NCBI GenBank assembly: GCA_023383815.1
Contig: JAHDYG010000023.1
Coordinates: forward strand, 1 to 56,812
DNA: 56,812 bases
Reading direction: 5' to 3'
Source of the DNA: Rhodocyclaceae bacterium
GTDB lineage: Bacteria; Pseudomonadota; Gammaproteobacteria; Burkholderiales; Rhodocyclaceae
Made by a program: the position numbers and the translations under genes. Positions 22,530-29,919 of the stretch are shown one piece after another. Position 1 is the first letter of the stretch; each line of letters starts with the position of its first letter. Below the pieces are notes generated by a model that made no database searches, was not told the DNA's origin, and worked only from the letters and a program-made list of their open reading frames with translations.

Positions 22530-22739
22530 ATGCCTGTCGCTCCACCGCCGGTAAGTATTCGCTGCCCAGCCTGCAACTGGGAGACGACCTGGAAAACCGG
22601 AAGTGACTCGCTTCTACCATCAGAGCTACCGCCCGAACGCTGTCCGAGCTGCGGGCACGAACCTCTTGAGACCAGCGAGTTTCAGACCAGCCGCGGATTG
22701 TGGGCGGTGCTGAAGCACAAGTTATTCTCACCTCGCTAG
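22530..22739 (+). CDS. Small zinc-ribbon protein
   Basis: 69-residue protein with two CxxC pairs (CPAC near residue 12 and CPSC near residue 39), the pattern of a single zinc ribbon, and a basic C-terminus. The ATG at 22530 follows a GATGGGGG purine-rich stretch; the frame is open further upstream but the cysteine module fits this start. It ends 15 bases before the WYL regulator gene, so the two may be co-transcribed. No family is recognised; zinc ribbons of this size often bind nucleic acid or a partner protein. Confidence 0.6.
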   Translation: MPVAPPPVSIRCPACNWETTWKTGSDSLLPSELPPERCPSCGHEPLETSEFQTSRGLWAVLKHKLFSPR

Positions 22740-22754
22740 CGGAATCACCCTTGC

Positions 22755-23723
22755 ATGGTCGCACCACGCAGCCCTGGCCTGGAAACCGCGCTTCAGTTGC
22801 TGGCAATCCTTCAACGGATTCCGCGCAGACGCTTCACTACAAGCGCCCATCTCCTCGAACAGCTCCAGGCTGCGGGCTTCGAACTCACGCGCAGAAGCCT
22901 GCAACGACACCTGGATGTGCTGATCCGGCAGTTCCCCATCGAGTGCGACACACGCGGAAGACCATACGGCTATCGTTGGGCCGAAGGTGCGCTGGGATTC
23001 AACCTGCCCCTGCTGTCCCCGCCAGAAGCGCTATTGCTGCAATTGGCGAAGAACGAGCTCGCCGACCTGTTGCCTTCCCGAACGCTGCTCACACTGGCTC
23101 CCCTCTTTGGCAGTGCGCAACAACAGCTTGCTGCAACGACGTCGCCTGACGCCGAACGTCGCTGGCTGAAGAAGACTCAGCGCGTTCCAGAATCCCTGCC
23201 ATTGATCGCCCCCCGGCTCGCTCCGGGTATCTTTGAGACCGTAAGCGAAGCCCTTTACGAGGAACGAACTCTTCGCCTTGTGTACAGGAACGCAAAGGGC
23301 AAACGCCAGAAAGCGGAAGTATGGCCGCTGGGTCTCGTGCCGCAAGGGCCAAGACTCTATCTCGTTTGCCGATTCTCGGGTTTCGACAATGAACGCATCA
23401 TCTCCCTGGTCCGGATTTCGCATGCCGGCCTTGGCGACCCTTTCAAATATCCGGCAGATTTCAACCTCGCCCGCTACGTAGACGAAGGCCACTTCGGCAT
23501 CCGGCGCGGCTCACGAATACGTGTTTGCTTTCGTATTGACAAGACGATCGGCCAGCACCTCGCCGAATCCCCCCTCGCCGCCGACCAACAGATCTTCGAT
23601 GAGGGCGAGCGGCTGCTTGTCATTGCCACCATGATCGAAACGGAACTTCTGCACCGTTGGCTCAGGGGGTGGGGCCCGGCACTCACGGATCTGGTCATCG
23701 AACGCACCGAAGCCGTGTCATGA
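22755..23723 (+). CDS. WYL-domain transcriptional regulator
   Basis: 322-residue protein with an N-terminal winged HTH (about residues 5-75, including TRRSLQRHLDVLIRQFP) and a central WYL domain (about residues 150-235, TLRLVYRNAKGKRQKAEVWPLGLVPQGPRLYLVCRF), followed by a C-terminal WCX-like region. Regulators of this build (the BrxR/CapW type) commonly control antiphage operons, sensing an unknown ligand. It lies directly upstream of, and co-directional with, the dynamin-like operon, with a dyad just after its stop, so it probably regulates that operon and perhaps itself. Confidence 0.88.
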   Translation: MVAPRSPGLETALQLLAILQRIPRRRFTTSAHLLEQLQAAGFELTRRSLQRHLDVLIRQFPIECDTRGRPYGYRWAEGALGFNLPLLSPPEALLLQLAKNELADLLPSRTLLTLAPLFGSAQQQLAATTSPDAERRWLKKTQRVPESLPLIAPRLAPGIFETVSEALYEERTLRLVYRNAKGKRQKAEVWPLGLVPQGPRLYLVCRFSGFDNERIISLVRISHAGLGDPFKYPADFNLARYVDEGHFGIRRGSRIRVCFRIDKTIGQHLAESPLAADQQIFDEGERLLVIATMIETELLHRWLRGWGPALTDLVIERTEAVS

Positions 23724-23733
23724 ACTCTACCCT

Positions 23734-23748
23734 AGTTGGTCACGAACT
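23734..23748. promoter_or_regulatory. Candidate WYL operator
   Basis: A 15-base imperfect palindrome, AGTTGGTCACGAACT, in which six of seven pairs match around a central C. It lies 11 bases after the WYL gene and about 70 bases before the next start codon, a suitable place for an operator of the downstream operon. No second copy was seen upstream of the WYL gene. Confidence 0.3.
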
Positions 23749-23818
23749 GTCGCATGCCCACATTACCATGTGCCTGACCGCGCACCGCGGCAGTATCCGA
23801 TCAAACGGGAGACAGCAC

Positions 23819-24469
23819 ATGGACACAGATTTTTCCACCCTCATCACTGAGCAACGTCAGCGCCTCGATGAAATGCGCACCGATGCACCGGACATTGCCG
23901 CCATCATCACCGAAGAAATCTTGGATCGATTCGAATCCGTGGTTGAGGAGTTCACCGAGAACTGCGTCGATTTCGACCTTACACGCGCGACGCTCTGCAT
24001 GAGCCTCAGCATGACGCTGCTCGAAGCCTATGACCAGGCATTTGAACGCCACGTCCTGTCGCGCTGCGAAAGCGTGCGCGCCCCCCTTGTTCAAGCCCTG
24101 GGACGTGAGGCAGTAGACATCGCACACATCGACCTCACGGGCCTTCGCAAGGGCCTCAAGTTGCGCCGTACCGCGCAAGCACTCATCGATCAGGCACTCG
24201 AGAACACGAAGCCGCGCGTGGGTCGCGTATTTGGCCTGGCGGTGTGCAATCTCTTCCGCGACCCGATTCAGGAACTCGACGCCGTTATGAAAGCCATTCA
24301 GGAAGACGGTTACCGTCTGCGCGAGGAGTTGTTGTCACTGCGCGAACCGCTGCGCGCGGTCCTGTCTGCCGGGAGTCTCTCGGCGATCCGATCCGTGCGC
24401 CTGGAAATGGCACGGCAGCTGGAACGGTGGCCGGACCGCGTGCCGGTTCCTTCTCCAGGGCACGCGTAG
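23819..24469 (+). CDS. Hypothetical helical protein, first gene of the GTPase operon
   Basis: 216-residue protein with no recognised domain. It is predicted almost wholly alpha-helical, rich in Leu, Ala, Arg and Glu, without signal peptide or membrane helix. The ATG at 23819 follows a GGGAGAC ribosome site; upstream in-frame codons overlap the WYL gene and look non-coding. A 121-base gap separates it from the first dynamin-like GTPase. Its constant orientation and spacing suggest it belongs to the same operon, perhaps as an adaptor for the GTPases; function is unknown. Confidence 0.7.
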   Translation: MDTDFSTLITEQRQRLDEMRTDAPDIAAIITEEILDRFESVVEEFTENCVDFDLTRATLCMSLSMTLLEAYDQAFERHVLSRCESVRAPLVQALGREAVDIAHIDLTGLRKGLKLRRTAQALIDQALENTKPRVGRVFGLAVCNLFRDPIQELDAVMKAIQEDGYRLREELLSLREPLRAVLSAGSLSAIRSVRLEMARQLERWPDRVPVPSPGHA

Positions 24470-24590
24470 AAGGGTATTTCGCATTCATCATTTACAACAA
24501 GGACCAAGTCGGCAAGACTTCCACTTGTCAAGCCAGACTCCAGATCGCACAGACGGGACCACTTCTCAAACAATCAACAAGGATAGCCCT

Positions 24591-26264
24591 ATGATCTCGC
24601 TCACTTCTCGCCAGACCATGCTGCAAAGACAACTCCCGACGGTACGCGACATCCATGTCCGTCACGGCCTTGACCCAAGCGGCATCGAGGAGCTTGTTCC
24701 GCTCATCGAACATTTCGAGATTCGCGTACCACTGATTGGTGCCTTCAGTTGCGGCAAGTCCAGTCTGCTCAATGCCCTTCTAGGCGAGAGCGTCCTCGCG
24801 ACCGCCGTGACACCTGAAACCGCAGTTCCCGCCGAACTACGGTTCGGCCCACAGCGCCGGTTTGTCGGCTGTTTGCCCGATGGCCGTCAGGTGCCCCTGA
24901 ACGAAGCCGACTTGCGCGAAAACCGCCTCGCCCCCCTGCTACCTGCGGGCTGGGTAGAAGCACAATTGCCCAGCCCAACGCTGGCGGCACGACAACAACT
25001 GGTGCTGGTTGACCTGCCGGGGTGGGATTCCGGCGTCGCGGCCCACGAACGCGTCATCGATAACTACGCGGATCGCAGTCTCGCCTACGGAATCGTGATT
25101 GGGGTCGAAGAGGGCGCCTTGCGCGACAGCTTGCGCCGCGCCCTGCTCGAACTGGCCATCACGCAGATGCCCGTCGTCCTGATCGTCTCCAAGGCCGACA
25201 AGCGCCCGCCGGAGGACGTCCAGGCCGTGGCCGAACGTTTGCGAACCGACATCACGGCGCTGATGGGCCGCGAGCCCCTGGCCGTGGTCATTACCTCGGC
25301 GCGCAAGAACGACCTGGGCAAACTTGAGACGGCTCTCGATCAACTGCAAGCCCAAGCCGGCGAGATTTTTGAAACCCGCATCGTTGCTGCCTACCGGCGC
25401 AATCTTCAATACGCCGCCCAGCATCTCGGTCTGCTTGCCAACCAGGACAACAAAGATGCGGACCGCCTTCAGGCCGACATCGACAAACTGGAACAGGACA
25501 TCCAAACCTTCGACACCCGCCTGCAGAAGGAAACCGAAGCGCTGGAGGCACAGATCGGCCCCATCCTCGGCACGATCCGCCAGCGTTTCGAAAATGCCCT
25601 TGGAGAGCGTATCGAGATGCTGACCGATCAGGCATTGAACGGGCAGGACATCGGCGATGACATCCTCGGCACGGCCCGCTTGGTAATGTCCGAAGCCCTC
25701 CGGCAGGAATTCGAACCCGCCATGCAGCGCTATCTCGACCGCCTCGTTGACGCGCTACCCAGTCGCCTCGATTTCAACCTTGACCTCAGTAGCCCCAAGC
25801 ACGGCGGGGCAGCAGACAGCAGCTCTGAATTTCGCTGGAAGGCGCTGGGTACGACCCTCGCCCCCCTGCTACTCAAGATTCCTCACCCGATAGCTAAGCT
25901 GCTCGCCCCCTTAGCCTTCGTGCTCGGCGCCCTACTGGACAACCGAGCGGATAGGCAGCGTCGGCAGATCGAAGAAGCCCGCCAGCGCGAAGAGGTCCGG
26001 AGCCGCGTTCACAAGGCGTTGAACGATGCTGCACGGCAGATCGACACCCTGCTTCGCCCGGTACTGAGCGAACAAGTGCAGAAAGCACAAGCCGAAGTAG
26101 CCCGCAACATCAGCACCGAACGTGACAACGTAAACAAGACCCTGGCCACCCTCGCCGCGGCTCTGCAACACGGCGAAACCGAGACCGCAGCTTTGCGCCA
26201 GCGTGCCCAGGCCGACCTAGACCGCCTCAATGCCCTGCTCGCCGAACTGACGCCTGCTGCCTGA
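24591..26264 (+). CDS. Dynamin-like GTPase 1
   Basis: 557-residue large GTPase of the dynamin superfamily. The G domain shows G1 GAFSCGKS (residues 50-57), a G2 threonine in AVTPETAVP, G3 DLPG (141-144) and G4 SKAD (200-203). A long helical stalk follows (about 260-400), then a hydrophobic stretch at about 424-449 (APLLLKIPHPIAKLLAPLAF) that could be a membrane paddle, and a final coiled-coil region. The ATG at 24591 follows AAGGA; an upstream ATG at 24525 adds unconserved residues. It lies 12 bases before the second GTPase, suggesting a paired assembly as in tandem bacterial dynamins. Expected to sit on the inner membrane. Confidence 0.87.
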   Translation: MISLTSRQTMLQRQLPTVRDIHVRHGLDPSGIEELVPLIEHFEIRVPLIGAFSCGKSSLLNALLGESVLATAVTPETAVPAELRFGPQRRFVGCLPDGRQVPLNEADLRENRLAPLLPAGWVEAQLPSPTLAARQQLVLVDLPGWDSGVAAHERVIDNYADRSLAYGIVIGVEEGALRDSLRRALLELAITQMPVVLIVSKADKRPPEDVQAVAERLRTDITALMGREPLAVVITSARKNDLGKLETALDQLQAQAGEIFETRIVAAYRRNLQYAAQHLGLLANQDNKDADRLQADIDKLEQDIQTFDTRLQKETEALEAQIGPILGTIRQRFENALGERIEMLTDQALNGQDIGDDILGTARLVMSEALRQEFEPAMQRYLDRLVDALPSRLDFNLDLSSPKHGGAADSSSEFRWKALGTTLAPLLLKIPHPIAKLLAPLAFVLGALLDNRADRQRRQIEEARQREEVRSRVHKALNDAARQIDTLLRPVLSEQVQKAQAEVARNISTERDNVNKTLATLAAALQHGETETAALRQRAQADLDRLNALLAELTPAA

Positions 26265-26276
26265 ACAGGACAGTCC

Positions 26277-27935
26277 ATGTCGCTCGCCACCCTCGACCCC
26301 ACCACTGCGCAACAACGCTACGGCTTGCTCTGCCGCGCCCTCCAGGCCACTCCGGGGGCGGATGATCCGCAACCGGTTCTGGATACGGTCAGCCGACTCG
26401 ATGACCTGATCCACCGCGAACTGCTCGAACTCGCGCGCCTGGGCAGCCCGGACGATTTCGCCGACATCTATCTCGGCTTTTCCCGCGAACTCGCCCGTTT
26501 TCGTGAATTCTGTGCAGACCCTCGCTTGGCCGAAAAAACCGTTGTCGCCTTTGGAGGCCCGTTTTCCGCCGGCAAATCCAGCCTCATCAACGTCCTGATT
26601 GGCAAGCACGCACTGATCGTGGAAGTCGACCCGACCACTGCGCTGCCCGCCTACGTGCTCGCCGGCGAAGAAGATGCCATTCATGCCCTCAACCTCCACC
26701 GCCTGCGTGTGCCCATCACCGACGACGAATTCGCCAGCCTCACCCACGACGAAGTCCACCGATATGGCAGCCAGGTTGCGCGCGCGTTTAGCGCAGCCTT
26801 CGTCACCCGGCGGGATTTCCCATGGGCGAGTCTCGCGATCATCGACACCCCTGGCTATACAGGCCGCGCCACCGCCGGCGACCGCAGCGATGCCGACCTT
26901 GCTGCCGCCCAACTGGCAGGCGCTCACGCCATCGTCTGGGTCACGTCCATCAAACAGGGGAATCTCAGCGAAGAAGACCTCGCCTTTCTCGCCCGGCTCG
27001 ACCCGAGCATCCCGCGCCTCATCGTCGCCAGCCACGCCGACCAACTCACCGACAGCGACCGCTCTGCCGTCATCGAGCTCATGCGCGACACGCTCGCCGC
27101 GCGCAACCTGCCTGTGCTCGGCGTTTTTGCCGTCTCGGCCCGCCCGCGGCAGGCCGAACTGCTCGCGCCGTTGCGTGCCCAACTCGACGCCTGGAACCGA
27201 ACGCCGCGCCAGCAGCGCTTCGCTCATCGCTTCAAGGCCCTATTCATCCGCTATCAGCGCGGACTGGAGCGCGAAGCGTCGGCTGCCCGATGGCAGTTGC
27301 ACCGCATCAACCGCATTGCCATCCTTGCCGATGGCGAACTGGCCAACGACGCCACCGAACTCAAGACCGTCATCGACGAACGCCTGGCCGCTCTCAAGAC
27401 CGTCGAATCCCGCCTGCACGACCTGCGCGGACGCTTTTTCGGCGAACTCAAGCGCGCCGGCGATACGGTCGGCATTCCGCTGCCCGAGCCGCATGAGGTC
27501 GAGCTGCTGGAGCCGGGGCGCAGCAACCTGCTGGAACAACTCGTTGCGCTGCGCGAGCAGGAAGGCCGCGAAGAACCCGACATGGGGCGCGTGCTGACCA
27601 GCCTGCGCAAGAAGTGCGAGGCCACACACCGTCTCCTCCTTACCCGCCGTTTTTCTGGCGAGCATTTCAGCTCCTTGGCCGCATTGCGCTGCTCGGGCGA
27701 TGTTGCCCGACGCCCGGCACTGCTGCGGCGACCCGCTCGTCCGATGAGCCTGGCCTTGAAACTGCTGCAAAAGTGCGAGGCCACACACCGTCTCCTCCTT
27801 ACCCGCCGTTTTTCTGGCGAGCATTTCAGCTCCTTGGCCGCATTGCGCTGCTCGGGCGATGTTGCCCGACGCCCGGCACTGCTGCGGCGACCCGCTCGTC
27901 CGATGAGCCTGGCCTTGAAACTGCTGCAACACTGA
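26277..27935 (+). CDS. Dynamin-like GTPase 2 with duplicated tail
   Basis: 552-residue dynamin-superfamily GTPase. An N-terminal helical region (1-85) precedes G1 GPFSAGKS (94-101), the G2 region DPTTALPAYV (118-127), G3 DTPG (190-193) and a degenerate G4, SHAD (252-255), in place of N/T-K-x-D. Helical stalk sequence runs to about residue 445. From there the tail is two identical 53-residue units (446-498 and 499-551) plus one residue, rich in Arg, Leu, Ser and Cys and unlike the rest. The tail may be a duplication or insertion that replaced the normal C-terminus, so the protein could be truncated. It is tightly packed between neighbours (12 and 7 bases). Confidence 0.85.
   Translation: MSLATLDPTTAQQRYGLLCRALQATPGADDPQPVLDTVSRLDDLIHRELLELARLGSPDDFADIYLGFSRELARFREFCADPRLAEKTVVAFGGPFSAGKSSLINVLIGKHALIVEVDPTTALPAYVLAGEEDAIHALNLHRLRVPITDDEFASLTHDEVHRYGSQVARAFSAAFVTRRDFPWASLAIIDTPGYTGRATAGDRSDADLAAAQLAGAHAIVWVTSIKQGNLSEEDLAFLARLDPSIPRLIVASHADQLTDSDRSAVIELMRDTLAARNLPVLGVFAVSARPRQAELLAPLRAQLDAWNRTPRQQRFAHRFKALFIRYQRGLEREASAARWQLHRINRIAILADGELANDATELKTVIDERLAALKTVESRLHDLRGRFFGELKRAGDTVGIPLPEPHEVELLEPGRSNLLEQLVALREQEGREEPDMGRVLTSLRKKCEATHRLLLTRRFSGEHFSSLAALRCSGDVARRPALLRRPARPMSLALKLLQKCEATHRLLLTRRFSGEHFSSLAALRCSGDVARRPALLRRPARPMSLALKLLQH
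27612..27929 (+). repeat. Perfect 159-bp tandem duplication
   Basis: Copy 1 spans 27612-27770 and copy 2 spans 27771-27929, identical over all 159 bases as far as I can read them. The unit is 53 codons, so the reading frame of GTPase 2 is kept. The second copy ends six bases before the end of the gene (one codon plus the stop). Identity of the copies points to a recent event, or possibly an assembly artefact. Confidence 0.95.
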
Positions 27936-27942
27936 CTGAAGA

Positions 27943-29370
27943 ATGTCGATGAACCTCCTCAACACCCTGACCCGTGCCGCCGACGAAGAACAGTTGCGCC
28001 TGCGCCCCTTGCCCGAACACGCCGCTGCCACACAGGCCGAGCACTTGCGCCAGCACTACGCACTGCTACTGGCGGCGGCACTGACAGCTCAGGCCGCGGT
28101 TTCCGATCCGCAAACCCGGTTGTTGCGCCTTATGCTCGACGCACTGAAGCTCGGCGACATTCGCGCTCCGCTCTTCGAGCAGGCTCGCGAACTCACGCCT
28201 GAACCGCTGCTCGAAGCGGCACGCCTGATCCGCGAGGCCGGCTTCGCTCATCATCTCGTGCTCGATGTCCTGGTGCTGCTGCGCCTGGATGCCCCGCTGG
28301 GCGACGAGGCCGCCCATCTCATCGCGGAGCTTGCCGCATTTCTCGGGCTTGACGAAACTGAACTTGCCACTCGGGCTCGTGATGCCGTCGATATTCTTGG
28401 CTTGAGTCCGAAGATCAAGGACGCAGACCACGCCGATGCAAGCAAGGACGGAGAAGACGATGGTTCGGAAGACGCCGCAGAAGCACGGCCGCCGTTGCTG
28501 GCCGAACTCTGGCCCGGTCGTCTAAGCCAGCCACTTACGACCGATGCTTTGCGCCGCGGTCTGCAAGGTGGCCTGTGGGTACTCGATGCCGATCTGGATG
28601 TTGACTTCCCCTGGCAGGCCGACGACGCCATTCTTGTTTTTCGCAATGGTGCCATTCTCAACACCTTCGCCAAGGAAGGCGAAGTTAAACTCACCGATTG
28701 CCGCTTGGTCGATGTCGCGCTGAATTTTCAGGGCGCATGCAGCATCGCCCTGGTGCGCTGCGACTGGCGAGGGAACTACGACCCGGAAGCCAAGCGAACT
28801 GCGCTGAAATCAGTTGGCCAAGCCTTGACCGTTACCGACTGCCAGTTTTCCACACGCAATGCGAGAGCCATCGCGGTTCAGGGCAATGATTTGACTCTGA
28901 CGGGAAGTCGCTTCACTTATTGCGGCTGTAGATCACTCAACGGCGGTGCGGTCTGGCATTCTGATCATGCAAGAGCAATCAACGATTGCTACTTCGACCG
29001 CTGCCTGGCTGCGCTTGGCGGCGCGGTTTTCGTTAATATGCTCTACGGCATCGAAAGATGCGAGTTTTTTGCCTGTGAGTCCCGAGCGTTGCAGGACAAG
29101 AATGCAGGTGATGTTGCCGTTTATGCGTATGCAGCGAAAGCAAAGACAGCTGTATTCGGTTGTGTATTTCGCCGAACATCACTGGCAATCGGCGATACCT
29201 ATGATGGGTCGGATGCGACCTTTGTACGCTCAACGCAGTTTCAACATGCAAACCTTTTCTACCATAATAAATACTCCGGAAACAAAATAACCTTTGATTG
29301 CATCTTTACCTATGGGCGCGAGATTGAGATTCGGTTTAATCAGTGCATTGCTTCGATGAGAGAGTTGTGA
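27943..29370 (+). CDS. TerB-like / right-handed beta-helix protein
   Basis: 475-residue two-part protein. Residues about 25-160 are helical and resemble a TerB-type domain (LLRLMLDALKLGDIRAPLFEQA, LVLDVLVLLRLDAPLGDEAAHLIAELAAFLGL). After an acidic linker (about 165-185) the C-terminal half has short repeating beta-strand turns with regularly spaced Cys, Phe and Asn (ALTVTDCQFSTRNARAI, GSRFTYCGCRSLNGGAVW, DCYFDRCLAALGGAVF), the look of a right-handed parallel beta-helix. No signal peptide, so it is probably cytoplasmic. TerB domains occur in membrane-associated stress and phage-resistance systems; the helix may bind a surface or ligand. The ATG at 27943 lies 7 bases after GTPase 2. GC content drops towards the 3' end. 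Confidence 0.75.
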   Translation: MSMNLLNTLTRAADEEQLRLRPLPEHAAATQAEHLRQHYALLLAAALTAQAAVSDPQTRLLRLMLDALKLGDIRAPLFEQARELTPEPLLEAARLIREAGFAHHLVLDVLVLLRLDAPLGDEAAHLIAELAAFLGLDETELATRARDAVDILGLSPKIKDADHADASKDGEDDGSEDAAEARPPLLAELWPGRLSQPLTTDALRRGLQGGLWVLDADLDVDFPWQADDAILVFRNGAILNTFAKEGEVKLTDCRLVDVALNFQGACSIALVRCDWRGNYDPEAKRTALKSVGQALTVTDCQFSTRNARAIAVQGNDLTLTGSRFTYCGCRSLNGGAVWHSDHARAINDCYFDRCLAALGGAVFVNMLYGIERCEFFACESRALQDKNAGDVAVYAYAAKAKTAVFGCVFRRTSLAIGDTYDGSDATFVRSTQFQHANLFYHNKYSGNKITFDCIFTYGREIEIRFNQCIASMREL

Positions 29371-29912
29371 TGAATACTGAATACGCAATCAAATCTGCTC
29401 TTGAAGAATGTCTCTCCTCAGGAAAATATGTCCAACTTTTTCTGGATGACATGATTGATCTGGTGACTAATCAGAATGTTTCACCAGAAGTCATATTTCG
29501 AGAAATTCGGGCAATGGAGGGTAAAGAAGAGCCTCTGCTGACCGACTTTGATGTTGAGCCCTGCCAAGTCTGGTTTGGTGACCATGAAATAAGACTTAAT
29601 AGATCCCCTTCCGCGACAAAAAAGTCTTCAGAATTCTGTAGACTCCCATTGAGAGGGTTGCACCACAAACACTACTACGTTCATCAAAGCGATTTCGCTG
29701 CAATCAACGTAAAAAATCAGCAGAAGAAATATGCTGGTGCTCCCCCTTTGGGTTCCATGATTGCCAGAGTCGCAGAGGGAAATTTGACAGGGGAGTGGAT
29801 CATTTTCAAAAAGGTCGATGGCATTCACACATACCTTTGCCTAGCAAAACATACCGATGGCGACAAAGCCATTCATGATCGTTTGCTCGCAAATGACATT
29901 GATCTTGGCTGA
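29370..29912 (+). CDS. Hypothetical AT-rich protein
   Basis: 180-residue protein with no recognised family. The ATG shares one base with the previous stop (TGATG), indicating coupled translation; I prefer it to the in-frame ATG at 29343. The sequence is mixed alpha/beta, has no membrane helix, and contains DVEPCQVWFGDHEIRL and LRGLHHKHYYVHQSDFAAINV. Base composition is strikingly AT-rich compared with its neighbours (line 29581-29640 is 22 G+C of 60), so this part of the operon probably came from another source. It ends 7 bases before GTPase 3. Confidence 0.7.
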   Translation: MNTEYAIKSALEECLSSGKYVQLFLDDMIDLVTNQNVSPEVIFREIRAMEGKEEPLLTDFDVEPCQVWFGDHEIRLNRSPSATKKSSEFCRLPLRGLHHKHYYVHQSDFAAINVKNQQKKYAGAPPLGSMIARVAEGNLTGEWIIFKKVDGIHTYLCLAKHTDGDKAIHDRLLANDIDLG

Positions 29913-29919
29913 AGGGAAT

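Noticed and set aside
27612-27929. CRISPR array or REP-type repeat.
   Set aside because: Only two directly adjoining 159-base copies, no spacers, and inside a reading frame; a tandem duplication explains it.
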